Assembly: GCA_030620095.1 (NCBI GenBank)
Contig: JAUTXW010005194.1
Location: 294,501-358,500 of the forward strand
Origin: Kuschelorhynchus macadamiae
Lineage: Eukaryota; Arthropoda; Insecta; Coleoptera; Curculionidae
Direction: 5' to 3'
DNA length: 64,000 nt
Part shown: positions 41,035 through 51,214 of the stretch, piece after piece
How the letters are laid out: every line of letters begins with the position of its first letter
Position numbering within the stretch: position 1 is the stretch's first letter
Notes under the pieces: model-generated
What the model was told of the DNA's origin: nothing
What the model saw: only the letters and a program-made list of their open reading frames with translations
Database searches by the model: none
Program-made: the position numbers and the translations under genes

Positions 41035-42777
41035 TTATAAAAAATTTTCACGGTAATCTATGTTGTTCTTAAATCTAGCTAGCCTGCGTTTGTATATTGG
41101 ACAGTTCATATTTCTTGCAGAATGTTGAACATCTGAGAATTTCATTTTTTGACAATTTGGACATCTGAAAATTTTCTCAGTACATTTATGACAGCATTCC
41201 TTTTCTGTACAATATTTCGCTACATGTTCAAAACCCGAGCATTTGAAGCACAAAGCTAAATTTACATGTTCTTGGACCTAAACTATTACCAGGTCAAAGT
41301 AGATCGTACGCCGTCTCAGAAACCATTTTGTAATAGTTGCCGGTGCCTGAAGAATCAAAATTTCTTTAGATGGGTTCCTGCATTGTTTTTTTGCAATAAC
41401 TTTGACTTTATCTTGAATGCTTGTTTGTAGCTCTGTCACAATATCATCATTTAGTCTCTCTAACTCTGCCAAAAAATCACTATTAGAAAACCCGTTTTCG
41501 ATTCCAGTTATCGTAAACATAGGGTCAGTGCATTCATTTTCTTTATATTTTATTTCGTCTGCATTTTGAATTGGGCTTTTAGCTTGTTTTGTTGAGTTTT
41601 GTCAAAACTTTCTACAATTACACAACTATCTTTGGTTTGCCTTATGTTTTTAAAACCTTTTCCCATATCTTTGACACTAATATGTTGTTTAAGGATTTTC
41701 ATAGTTTTGTTGGGGTCGTTATTATTGTTTAACCTGATTACGGTTTCATGTTTTCTAATTGTTTTTGGTGTTGTCCATTGTTCTTCATCCTTCTTTAAAT
41801 TTTGTCGGTTGTACTCGGTTCAATTGTATTTGCTTCATGTAATATATTTGCATATGTTTTTGTTTTTTGTTCAACGTTTATGTATTCAATATCTGACACT
41901 TCTATCTGCTTTTCTGTTCTTTTTTTACATATTTGTTCAAGTCTCATATTTTCTTTTTCCACTTCGCCTGTCCTGAAAACTAACAAAGTGGAAAGTTTGC
42001 AAATCTCGGAGTGTGAATTTTTTATACATTTTTGATCTTCAGCAGAAACTGAGATACTTCCATTTTCCTCACTTTCCTTCCTGTCAATCACAGAGCCAAT
42101 TTTATCAAGCTGCAGAAAAAACTGTGTTATCATTCTTTCTGTTAGCTTCGTTGTTACAGGTTCAGCTTGGTTTTCCTTATTTTCCTCTATTTTTTCGTCA
42201 TTATCTTCGACTTTCCCAGTATTCTTCCCTATTTTCTCATCCTTTCCGACATTTTCGGTTTTTTCATCGAATTCGTGTCGAGATTTTTCTTCACACTGAC
42301 GTTTGTGTGCATTTCCATTCTCTGGAGTTGTATCTGACCGTTGTCTTTTAGTTATTTCATTTTAATTTTTTTCTTTTGTTTTTCCTGGTGGTGTCCTTTG
42401 CACAGTGCGATTAGGAAAAAAACAGATTTATATGGATCTGTTTTATCTGAAACGTTTTTAACAATGTTTTCGACGCTCACCTGTAAGTGTAGTTGTCTAT
42501 TTACTTGTTCCGCTGCCGATGATATTTTCTTGTCCTTGACAACTATTATTTTATTTATTTCACTTTCACTTGGGTTGAAGTATTCCAAATTTCCTGAGAA
42601 AGTTCTTGCCTTTTGTCTCATTTCATCATCAAAGGGATTTTTAAGTTTCACAGTAGGTTTTCCATCATTGTTTTTATGATTCATGATTTCGTTTTTTTTT
42701 ACAAGAAAATTCGTTGACCCGGAGTTTACAAACACTCCCAATTGTTCACAGGGTTCAAATGATAAGTTATCCGACAC
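41035..42777 (-). pseudogene. LINE-D ORF1 (Gag-like, zinc knuckles)
   Basis: The minus-strand ATG at 42777 begins MSDNLSFEPCEQLGVFVNSG. Charged and coiled stretches follow (KNEIMNHKNN, ENRKEGNAHKRQ-like), then near the end CFKCSGFEHVAKYC (C-x2-C-x4-H-x4-C), CCHKC and CPNC...H...C, three CCHC-like knuckles that bind the RNA. Several stops and frameshifts break it into pieces at 42352, 42133-41795, 41520-41278 and 41253-41035. Confidence 0.78.
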
Positions 42778-42880
42778 TAAAACTAATTTTTCTTGTCTAT
42801 TTTTCTAAAAAACTGTGATTAAAGATCCGCGATCGCGAAAATAAACAATACGATACATATACCTAACCTATCTATCTATG

Positions 42881-43832
42881 GTTACCTATTGAAGATATGC
42901 CAATCATATTTGTTAATGACAAGGATATTGATATCTCCGAATTTACGAGTGATGGGGTCCATGTAAATGCTGATGAAAGTAACGTACAAGAACTTCTGAC
43001 AGATGCAGATGAAACAATCGAAATAAATTCTATAAGCATATCAAAGAACACATCAACTGTCTCTAAGAAAACTAAAAATAAGATAATCAACATATGTCCA
43101 GAAAATGAAGAGTCTGAAGCTAACTCAGTTTTAGTTACTAATCAAATAGAAAATCTGGTTGACTCAAAAACCAATTTGGAAAATTTAACAACTGAAGTAG
43201 GAAAGCCAGAAGACAGTTCGAAAATTAGTGAAACTGATTTAAATATCATACATTTTGAAGAAACTGGAGCTTGTATATACATGAGGTGTATATACAAGAG
43301 CCTCTAATTGCCACAGGTGATAAAGAAGTCAAATTGTAAGAGAAAAGAATTGATGCTAATAATAATGATGGTTGTAATGTTCTACCTTCTGAATTGCAAC
43401 AGACTGATTCCCAAGCAGTAAATCAGACGGATAGAACTGTCACTATTCAAAAAATTAATATATTAAGACCTCAAATTAAATACCCCAATTAAAAAGCGTT
43501 TATTTTATCTCACAGCCATCATATCAAGAAAGAGAAGAAACGTGGATCCTCAACCAGCAGCTATCTCTTCCCCAAAATATCGAGCATATTTAGAAGATAG
43601 AAGTGCAAAGACAACTGGCAGAACACAAAATAAAGGAAAAAAATCTAATAATAAAATATGAAAAAAATCGAAGATAAGGTGCTGGGGATGTAAAGAGTTC
43701 GACAGTGATTTAGACGAACGAGATGAAGAGCACGTTGGATGTGACAACTGTCCTGAATGGTGCCATCTAAAATGTACGGATATCTCTATATCTGAGTTAA
43801 AACAAGAATATTTTGAGTGTGATTCATGCTAG
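42881..43832 (+). pseudogene. P5 transposase C-terminal tail with PHD-like zinc finger
   Basis: An acidic, low-complexity region (from MPIIFVNDKDIDISEF; the upstream piece at 37979-38086 reads EDLVYHSENPEDPNE), a stop at 43305, then frame fragments leading to ISSPKYRAYLEDR and a finger CWGC-x17-CDNC-x3-CHLKC...C-x2-C ending at TAG 43830. The SSPKYR-YLE motif and finger are those of the other pogo copies. Confidence 0.75.
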
Positions 43833-44206
43833 TTACTAATATTAATTTAAATTTGTAGTAGTAAATAAGTGGATGTCCTAAATATTTTAAATAAAAATTT
43901 TAATAAATTCGCTTTTACATAAATTGTTTTCTGTGGTTCTCTACCTGAGCCAAAACACATCAGCATACTATGCTTTTGGCTGACTACTAGGTAGCAAGTG
44001 GCTGACTATTGGGTTTCATGGAAAACCTTTTATTTTATAAATTTCAATTGATTGCCAATATATCACGTGTTGTCTGTATTTATGTTTGCCTAACAGTCAG
44101 TATTGATTGATTATGTGAAAAAGTTAAGTAGCAATGATGAAAGAATTTTTGTGACTTTTTTTCTTAAACCAGTCTGTTAAATGGCCGACTATTGGCACAT
44201 TTACCC
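43833..44206 (+). other. P5 3' untranslated region and right terminus
   Basis: Non-coding, with GGC(T/C)GACTATT repeats. It ends 16 bases short of an nrf-6 splice donor. Confidence 0.6.
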
Positions 44207-44225
44207 TATGAACAATTTCACTTAC

Positions 44226-44368
44226 CATCTCCCAGTCGTTAAAATAATCTAGAGTTAGTTTTCCAAATCTGTAAGTAGCCATAACATAGATATGCAGCAA
44301 ATACATGGAGTAAGTCAGTCTACTGGTTATAGTAAACAACGGCAAAGATAAAAACTGGTTAGCCAATC
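44226..44368 (-). CDS. nrf-6: nrf-6-like acyltransferase exon (conserved SRLTY-LLH block)
   Basis: Minus strand: acceptor TTTACAG, then (G)LANQFLSLPLFTITSRLTYS, MYLLHIYVMATYRFGK and LTLDYFNDWEM, donor GTAAGT. FLS-x-P...L-SRLTY-x-x-YL-H is the most conserved stretch of the C-terminal membrane domain in nose-resistant-to-fluoxetine-6-like proteins (acyltransferase 3 superfamily). The phase is 1 in and 0 out, fitting both neighbours. Residue H in YLLH is conserved. Pogo P5 ends 16-19 bases beyond the donor. Confidence 0.93.
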
Positions 44369-45395
44369 CTGTAAATAAGAAAACGAGATGGAAGCGAAAA
44401 TACAAAATATATATTTAATTCGACTGTGTAGTATAAATTGTTAAAAGTGCTTCTTAGTTTTAGTAGGGAAATCAGATAAAATAGTTTTTGTAGATTATTA
44501 TTACCGGAGTATTTCAAATGCACTCTTAACTATAAACTACTATCGGTAACTAAATGAGATATCGAGTTGCGGTGTTGAAGCATGTTTGGCAAATTTATTT
44601 CTTAGTATGATGATTTGACTGTGGTGTCAAACTAGAGTTAAAAGTACTATATATCGACCTGATCAAGCCAAAACAACATGAGAGCCAAAAAAGCAGAAAA
44701 GCTGCATTTAAGTCGCACAGGCCTGGTCATAATTGCATAGGCAACTTAAGTTTACTTTCCTAGGTATTATAGTTTTAAATGTGGCAGATGCAAATGCAGC
44801 AACAGATTCGACGTAAGTATCAGACCGCCATTTTGTTTCCTCATGTTGATTTTGTACCAGTTTATCCCTATATCACATTTAATTTTTGTGCCAAATTTAA
44901 AGTCAATTGATTAAGAGTTTTTTAAGTTAATTTTTTGACATTGGCATATTATTTAGCCGCCATTTTGCTTCGCCATCTTGAATTCGTACCACAATTTTAC
45001 AACGTTATCTCTATGTCACACTTAATGATTCCAAAAAATTTGAAATTATTCTAATAAGTAGTTTTCTCAGGCAGATTTTTTAAATAATTTATTAGGCCGC
45101 CATCTTGTTTTGTTATCTTGGATTTATACCAAAATATCACCAATTCATTTCTAAGTAACACTTGATGTTTGTAAAAATTTGAGGTAAATTGGTTAAAAAG
45201 TTTTTTGGTACCACTTTTTTCAAGGTTGCGCTTTGACACCCATATTGGATTTTTATCAAAAATATTACCAGGTCATCCCCATATGAACCTCAACTGGACG
45301 ATATCAAATTCCTTTGCACTAAAATAAGTATTTAATTAAAATATTTGTAATCAAAATTTTATTATTTTTTATTTATTTCACTGCATTTGAGTTAC
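44369..45395 (-). other. nrf-6 intron with about 135-bp degenerate tandem repeats
   Basis: Units starting at roughly 44823, 44957 and 45092 each open with (A/G)GCCGCCATTTTG or a variant, followed by a TTGATTT-GTACCA-like block and a TCACA-TTAAT block. A fourth partial unit is near 45238. Confidence 0.75.
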
Positions 45396-45582
45396 CTCCA
45401 GAACCAATGCTGCAGAGAAAAATTAAAAGCGAAACTGCAATACACCATATCTGCCTTAGCGTTGCGTTTATTACAGAAGCTTCAGTCGTGCTTATGTCAA
45501 CTTTTAGTATCCTCTCCCGTGTATAAGCGAATGTACCAAACACAACTACCAAGCTGAATATCCAGAGAACTGCAACAGTAAT
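45396..45582 (-). CDS. nrf-6: nrf-6-like acyltransferase exon (two membrane helices)
   Basis: Minus strand: acceptor TTTCAG, ITVAVLWIFSLVVVFGTFAY, a short loop RERILKVDISTTEASVINAT, then LRQIWCIAVSLLIFLCSIGS and G with one extra base before GTAACT. Two hydrophobic helices separated by an extracellular-type loop, followed by the glycine motif leading into LANQFLS, as in nrf-6-like proteins. The phase is 0 in (previous exon ends on a full AAG codon) and 1 out. Confidence 0.92.
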
Positions 45583-45639
45583 CTGAAATCGAATATTAAT
45601 GGTTAATAGTGATTACATTTTTCTTACCTACTGAATGAG

Positions 45640-46885
45640 ATATTTAAGGCATATAAAGGACGGTAATTTCCATTTTTTCTAGAAGGTCAAGCTTTTTCCC
45701 CTTCGGACATTCATGTAAAACATCAACATCAGAAATGGAATATTCATGGCCTGACTCCAACAAATGATTGGCAAAAGCTGAAACAGTCTCAGTTACATCC
45801 GTATTTCTGAATTTGTTGACAAGGCTCAAATGTTCTCTCACCTTTGTAGAAATTTTTCGACCTGTTTGTCCCACATAGGTCGTGGAACATTCGTTACAAT
45901 TTAGTGCATAAACTCCAGATCTGGACAATTTATCGGTTGTGTCCTTTGTCCTTACTAAATGTCTCTTGAAAGTATTTACTGTTTTGAATGAAATATTGAC
46001 ATTTTTAATATTTTTAAAAAATTTAGCCAATTGGAGAGAAATACTTCCGAAAAAAGTAATGCACTTGAAAAAATATGTCTCATCGCTAAGTTTTGAATGT
46101 ATGACAGTATAAGACATTTTGTACTTGTTTATAAATTTATAATATAATTTGGTGATGGACTCCAAAGGAAAACCGTTATTCATAGCAATCTGCATTATAA
46201 TATCATGCTCCTTATTAAACGCTTCCCTTGACAATGGTAAATTACATAACCGATAGAAAAAGGAGTTGAACGCGGCTAATTTATGTGTGTAAGAAGAGTT
46301 TGAAACATACTGAATAACATTATCCGTGGACGATGTTTTCCGGTAAACCTCAAACTTTATCCTACTTCCTTCATCTTCCATTTCTAATGTAAACTCAATT
46401 TTAGGATGCAACGAGTTAACGAATTGTAAAAACTGTTCCAACTCTTGTCTGTTGCCATTCCACACAATGCAAATATCATCCACGTATCTTTTATATGCTG
46501 TTAGGAAGGAGGCAAAATAACTATTCATTATCCTGTTTTCCAAATTGTTCATGAAAACCTCACTCAGAAATGGCGACAAACAGAAACCCATAGCCAACCC
46601 AGACCTTTGCCTATATAACTGTCCATTAAATCTGAAAAAAAATTGGGTCTAAAACTAAGGTAAGAAGAGAAGTGAGGGCATCAACGAGTAACTGTGGCAA
46701 AGAAGATCTCGCCAATAAAATCCCTTATCAACTGAATACAGCGGGAGGCACACTAGGAAACAAATTCTTGACATCTAATGAAACTAATAATGCATTGTGC
46801 GGAATATCAACGTTTTTCAGGTGATTGGCAATAGGCTTAAGTCCATTTTTTAATTCAATTACTGCTGCTATGACTTGCAAATGTG
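45640..46885 (-). mobile_element. Penelope-like element PLE-1, truncated
   Basis: Minus strand. From about 46885: LVSLDVKNLFPSVP (reverse transcriptase motif with Asp), then after frameshifts the long frame below. It lies in an nrf-6 intron, 58 bases from the exon at 45582. No terminal repeats seen. Confidence 0.85.
45644..46597 (-). CDS. PLE-1 reverse transcriptase and GIY-YIG endonuclease
   Basis: 317 open residues on the minus strand. MGFCLSPFLSEVFMNNLE, AYKRYVDDICIVWNG with the catalytic Asp pair, KIEFTLEMEDEGSRIKF, then the GIY-YIG nuclease: SGVYALNCNECSTTYVGQTG, R-x3-R-x2-EH and NHLLESGH. This domain order is unique to Penelope-like retroelements, which prime on nicked DNA. The N-terminal reverse transcriptase lies in broken frames upstream, so it is a 5'-damaged copy. 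Confidence 0.93.
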   Translation of the reverse strand: MAMGFCLSPFLSEVFMNNLENRIMNSYFASFLTAYKRYVDDICIVWNGNRQELEQFLQFVNSLHPKIEFTLEMEDEGSRIKFEVYRKTSSTDNVIQYVSNSSYTHKLAAFNSFFYRLCNLPLSREAFNKEHDIIMQIAMNNGFPLESITKLYYKFINKYKMSYTVIHSKLSDETYFFKCITFFGSISLQLAKFFKNIKNVNISFKTVNTFKRHLVRTKDTTDKLSRSGVYALNCNECSTTYVGQTGRKISTKVREHLSLVNKFRNTDVTETVSAFANHLLESGHEYSISDVDVLHECPKGKKLDLLEKMEITVLYMP

Positions 46886-47283
46886 TTTACAAATAAAGCG
46901 GGGTTTACACGATGCAAGTTTTACTTGCGCAAATACTAGATTGCAAGTACTTGCTCAATGTAAACAGTTTTTCAAGTAGAGTCATGTGGGGTAAACGTAC
47001 GCAGTAAACTTCACCTAAATGTGGCTGTATCTGACGGACCACTTGATACATAGTTTAGTTGCCTATCGAAGGCTATTGAATTGGGTAGTGAGAGAAGTCG
47101 GCGGTGCATAGTTGTAAACAAACAAGAGATACGTAATGTTTTTCCGAGAATTTCTTATTTATTTTGCCATATTTCGTTACTGTGCTTACCTATGAATGAT
47201 TGAAATAGATCCGCCATTTTAAAATTCCGTTCGTTTTCGTACCGTTAACCGTGTTGGGGTAAGTGTACGGGGGAATGTGTAAG
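46886..47283. other. Non-coding between PLE-1 and P6
   Basis: Contains GCGGGGTTTACACGATGCAAG and inverted echoes of CAAGTA/TACTTG near 46905-46980, which resemble the end of an unidentified small DNA element. Nothing else recognised. Confidence 0.4.
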
Positions 47284-47493
47284 CATGCGTACACAAGGAA
47301 GTGTCCTGATCGAAAAACCTGCACTGCAGAGCAGATTGACGCAGCCTAGAAACTGATAAAAGGTGGGAAAAGTAAATTAGCTGCAGCAGATATTGTTGGA
47401 ATACACGAGAGCATCTTGAGAAAACGATTAAAGCTTGATTCAATTGCAACGTCAATAGGACGCTTCAAGACACCATTCACACATGACCAAGAG
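47284..47493 (+). pseudogene. P6 pogo-type transposase, N-terminal exon
   Basis: The ATG at 47284 and, one base-shift later, YTRKCPDRKTCTAEQIDAA, a stop, then KLAAADIVGIHESILRKRLK and a final GRFKTPFTHDQE before the donor GTAATT. This is the pipsqueak helix-turn-helix of pogo transposases. The intron runs 47494-47573. Confidence 0.75.
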
Positions 47494-47573
47494 GTAATTC
47501 ACTGTTAGTTTAATTTTTTTCTTCTAGATTTCAATTTATTCGACACTTGCTAATTTTTTTGTTTTTTTTGCAG

Positions 47574-48075
47574 ATGGAGATCTACAATTGTTACAAAAAG
47601 ACTGACCAGATGTTCTATGGTCTAAACCTAATCACATTGAGAAAAATAGTTTTTGAATTTGCCGAGGTAAATACAACTGAAAACAGGTTTGACAAAACAA
47701 CGAAAATGGCAGATAAGGATTGGGTTTACGGGTTTCTTAAACGTCATCCAGCTTTAGCTTTGAGACAAACCACACCAACTAGTATTGCAAAAGGTATTGG
47801 GTTCAATTCAGTACAAGTTCAACGATTTTACACAAATTTGTAGGAGTGTCAGAACAAATACCATTTTCCACCAGCAAGAATCTTTAACATGGACGAAACT
47901 GGTATAAGTACAGTTCCCAAGAAGACACCTAAAGTTATTTCTTTAAAAGGGAAAAAGAATGTCAATAAAATTGTTTCGGGGAAACGTGGTCAGAGAGTAA
48001 CTGTAATATGTTGTGTTAGTGCGACTAGTAATTATGTACCACCTGCATTTATTTTCCCCCGCAAACGTATGAAAG
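47574..48075 (+). pseudogene. P6 pogo-type transposase, second exon, truncated
   Basis: After TTTGCAG: LITLRKIVFEFAEVN, DKDWVYGFLKRHPALALRQT (CENP-B-type domain), a stop at 47842, then RIFNMDETGISTVPKK with the first Asp, KRGQRVTVICCVSATSNYVP and FIFPRKRMK. It ends abruptly near 48075 where cysteine-rich family copy 2 begins. The rest of the DDE domain is missing. Confidence 0.82.
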
Positions 48076-48227
48076 GCGAGCTGTTGATAACGATCTTCCA
48101 TAGTTTTAATATCCTGGTGGAATCTTTCCCCCTGTTCTTTACTATAATCACCTAAGTTTTCTGGAAAACGATCTAGGTGGCTGTGGAGGTAGTAAACAGC
48201 CGAGAATATTAAAATTTGAAAGCATAG
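48076..48227 (-). pseudogene. Uncharacterised cysteine-rich family, copy 2, C-terminal piece
   Basis: Minus strand: HSHLDRFPENLGDYSKEQGE then RFHQDIKTMEDRYQ, the conserved C-terminus of the same family as copy 1 (EQGE-x-FHQDI-TME-RYQ). It is cut off by P6 sequence at 48076 and by the Gypsy 5' LTR at 48228. Confidence 0.82.
48224..48227. repeat. Gypsy target-site duplication ATAG (left)
   Basis: ATAG before the 5' LTR; the same bases follow the 3' LTR at 54342-54345. Confidence 0.9.
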
Positions 48228-48440
48228 TGTAATCAATCTTAAACGTAGGACAAAGAAAAAGTCTACTCTGCAAAAAAAAGGTGTTTACAAGTGCCGGGCC
48301 GATGAGATCACTCAGCGAAGGGTTATCGAAGCGGCCGGAAAAAAGATTAGTCAGTCGAGTCGATGCATAGAATCGGTTATGTGTTTTCGGTTTATTAATA
48401 AAGTATTTTTGTCAATTTTTCGTTTAATCTTTTGTTTATA
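48228..48440 (+). repeat. Gypsy 5' LTR
   Basis: 213 bases, starts TGTAATCAATCTTAAACG and ends TTTGTTTATA. Near-identical to 54129-54341. Confidence 0.96.
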
Positions 48441-49223
48441 GAGCAGCGGTGGGATAAACTTACGTGCCTTGTGCCTTACGTGTTGCTCTACGGACGCCTG
48501 CGTCACGTCGATTGGATTCCTCCTTTCTTCGTGTACAGTGAAAGTGTAGTGCCCGAAGAGTGAAAAGGTTGATTATTTGGAACAATTTAAGGATTGTATC
48601 AAACCGTAAGTTTTATCATGCACTGAAAAACAATCGCTGTGTAAACGTTATTCGTATAAACACTTGAAGAGAACTTTTTGCCACAAAAGTTTTGAGTAAT
48701 AGTTTTATTTTCTTTTAAGACTTTGTTACAGATAAACAATTAAGCTGATATTGATATCTGAATACTTATATTAACAGTAGTAAGATTCAATTTATGAGTC
48801 TAGTTTCCTGGAAAAATATGACTTTGTGGGCCTTACTTAAGTGTTGCTAACAGAAACATATATGTTTTTGTAAAACAAAAATTCTCGAAATAATTTATTT
48901 AAAATTTTGGTGATGGACGTTTGATTATTGTTTCATATTGTTGCCTTATTGTTTAATATTGTTATACCGGGCGTGTAAAAAGTAGAAATTTAGATATTTT
49001 AATGGACGTTTAATTATTGTTTCATATTGTTGCCTTATTGTTTAATATTGTTATACCTGGCGTGTAAAAACAGTGGTAAATTAAGACAAAGACTTAAAAT
49101 AGCCTTTATTTCAATATTTTGATATCGCGTCATCGCGTAAAAGACAAATATCGTGTGTTTAGTGTTAAGCACGTGCAACAGTTTTTTTTTCTCTCGTTGT
49201 TGTGTATTACTATTTAATCAAAA
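48441..49223 (+). other. Gypsy 5' leader
   Basis: Untranslated. Contains a direct repeat of about 70 bases (near 48913-48985 and 49001-49072, landmark TTGTTGCCTTATTGTTTAAT). I could not match the primer-binding site (GAGCAGCGGTGGG...) to a particular tRNA. Confidence 0.7.
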
Positions 49224-50347
49224 ATGGGTCGTCGCCGTCACGATTCTTCCAGCAGTAGTTCTAGTTCCAGCTCTAGCTGCGACAATCCAAAAAGAAGTAG
49301 GAGACAATCCAGAAAGTCAAGAACCGACACTAGGGCGACCTCGAGCTCCAATGCTGAGCGAACGAGAAACGCAAAAACGGTTTCGATACACAACCCAAAC
49401 AGCCCTCAACCTTCGACTTCCTCAGATAACAGAGTGGAACGCCTCGAGTCTTTAGTTGAAAAACTTATCCAGGAACGTCCACAACCACCACTACTACCAA
49501 ACCCAAACAGCCCTCAACCTTCGACTTCCTCAGATAACAGAATGGAACGCCTCGAGTCTTTAGTTGAAAAACTTATCCAGGAACGATCACAGCCACCACT
49601 AACACAACCCCCTAGGGTTCTAATCAGAACGGAGTGTATTCCCGAGTTCTCACCAGGAAATCCGAATTTAAGTTGCCAAAAATGGATCGAAAAGATTGAG
49701 CAGCTTGCAGTGGCTAATCAGTGGGATGAGAATACAATCATTTTTAACATGCAAAGTCGTCTATCTGGTTTGGCAAGAAATTGGTATGATAACCTCCAGT
49801 CATATCAACATACTTGGGACGAATGGAAAACCCTGTTAAGCAGAACGTTTCCCGAACATCGAGATTTTGCCACCCTTTTGCGAAATTTGGTAAATCGATA
49901 CAAACTGCCAAATGAAACATGGGAAAAGTACTACTTTAATAAGCTTGATCTTTTAAATGCATGTGACATAAGTGGTAAAAAGGCCTATCTTGTCTAATCG
50001 ATGGAATTCGCGGTCCTACCATCCAAGCAGGTGCTCGTGCTGGTCGATACTCTACACCAGAGGAACTCTACGCAGAATATCTCTCCTCCTTGAGGTCAGA
50101 TGTCGGTTTCTCAGTGACCCTACATAGAACCAACCCCTATCAAGGCAGCCTAAAACGAAGTTTCAGGGACACCGGACAAGATTCATCAAAAAGAACAAAA
50201 GTTTACGACAGTCGTGCCAATTCATCGTCCTCGGTAAGATGCTACAATTGTAAGAAGAAAGGTCACTACTCGAATAAGTGCACGCAACCCAGGATGGAAT
50301 GCAATTTATGCAAGCGTTTAGGACATGTTGATAAGGATTGTAGATAG
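49224..50347 (+). pseudogene. Gypsy Gag with two zinc knuckles
   Basis: The ATG at 49224 (MGRRRHD and a serine run) leads through an arginine/serine-rich start, a 36-residue tandem duplication (SDNR-ERLESLVEKLIQER twice), and the Gag core with W-E-KIEQLA, LSGLARNWYDNL and FPEHRDF. A frameshift lies near 49990, after which RCYNCKKKGHYSNKC and CNLCKRLGHVDKDC form two CCHC knuckles that bind the RNA. A TAG stops it at 50345, in the same frame as the protease that follows. The frameshift makes this copy defective unless it is an assembly error. Confidence 0.9.
49393..49608 (+). repeat. 108-bp tandem duplication within gag
   Basis: Units at 49393-49500 and 49501-49608 (start ACCCAAACAGCCCTCAACC), in frame, duplicating 36 residues of a likely helical segment. 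Confidence 0.92.
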
Positions 50348-51214
50348 AAGCAGGTCAAAAACCAGTTAGTCGAACCTCAACGGGAAACCAGCTACAATAA
50401 AAACTACTTTTTTGATTGTTTTATTAACGACAAACCAACAAAAGCATATGTCGATTCGGGATGTGGAGCCGTTTTGTTAAGGCAGAAAGACGCCATAGAA
50501 CTGAACTTAAAAACTTCCCCGAGCACCATGACCATCGCAGGTTATGGTGGAGCTGAAGTAACCGTCTTGGGTGAAACAGAGGTCTCGGTCAAAATCGATC
50601 TGGCCGAAGATATCGTCAGGGCTCTCGTTGTTCCTGACTCCGTTCAAGATATTCCAGTTATTATAGGACAAACATTTCTGAACCGACCAGATATACTTAC
50701 CATTGTTTCGGGAGAATCCGTCAGACTTCTGCCTTCTGACGCTGACCTATCTAATATACTTAATATACCAGCCAAGAAGATTCCGCTCTGGGCAAAGAGT
50801 CACACGATCATTCCACCTAGAACATCAGTGCTTGTAGCCGTCACCTCTCGTGGTACCGTCCTCGACGATGTGTACGTTCGTGGTGGGCTGCGTCCACTTC
50901 CCAGGCATGAGTACTTCATTGATGAATGCGTGATCAAAGCGGAAGGTGGATTTGTTAGAATCGCGAATTTGTCCGAAAACCATGTTGAGGTGAGTGATAA
51001 ACAAATTTTAGCTCGTTGTGTAGTAAGCTTTGAGGAAACTTTCTTGAAAGAGCCACTTAATGTTTTTACAGTAGAAACCAAAACCGCTAAGTTATTTACA
51101 CCAAATGATTTGTCTTTAAATTCTAACCTTACTATAGATCAAGTAAATAGTGTAGTTGATTTAGTCAATGAGTTTAGGTGTTGCTTTGCAAATAACAATA
51201 AGGATCTGGGTTAA
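50348..51214 (+). pseudogene. Gypsy protease region
   Basis: Same frame as the end of gag. KAYVDSGCGAVLL carries the D-S/T-G protease active site, followed by IPVIIGQTFLNRPD, the conserved C-terminal part of retroviral-type aspartic proteases. A TAA at 51212-51214 separates it from the reverse transcriptase, which continues in the same frame. Confidence 0.85.

Larger units (their letters stand above)
38087..42880 (-). mobile_element. LINE-D, non-LTR retrotransposon, near full length
   Basis: Minus strand. The 3' tail is an ATT/TAA repeat at 38083-38101. It carries ORF1 with zinc knuckles (42777-41035), an endonuclease region (41000-40222), a linker (40221-39880) and reverse transcriptase (39855-38333). 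It is inserted in P5 coding sequence; the flanks share ATGAA/ATTGAAGA-like bases. Two ORFs, CCHC knuckles and a TAA tail point to the I/R1/jockey side of the non-LTR tree. Many frameshifts. Confidence 0.85.
37979..44206 (+). mobile_element. P5, pogo-type element, 3' part, split by LINE-D
   Basis: The plus-strand C-terminal acidic region starts at 37979, is interrupted by LINE-D (about 38087-42880) and continues to the zinc finger ending at 43832. The right end is GGCACATTTACCC before TA (44207-44208). GGC(T/C)GACTA(C/T)T repeats occur at 43978, 44000 and 44181. The catalytic part is absent. Confidence 0.75.

Noticed and set aside
41599..42679. Plus-strand F/L-rich frames in LINE-D
   Set aside because: Antisense of the lysine- and glutamate-rich LINE-D ORF1.
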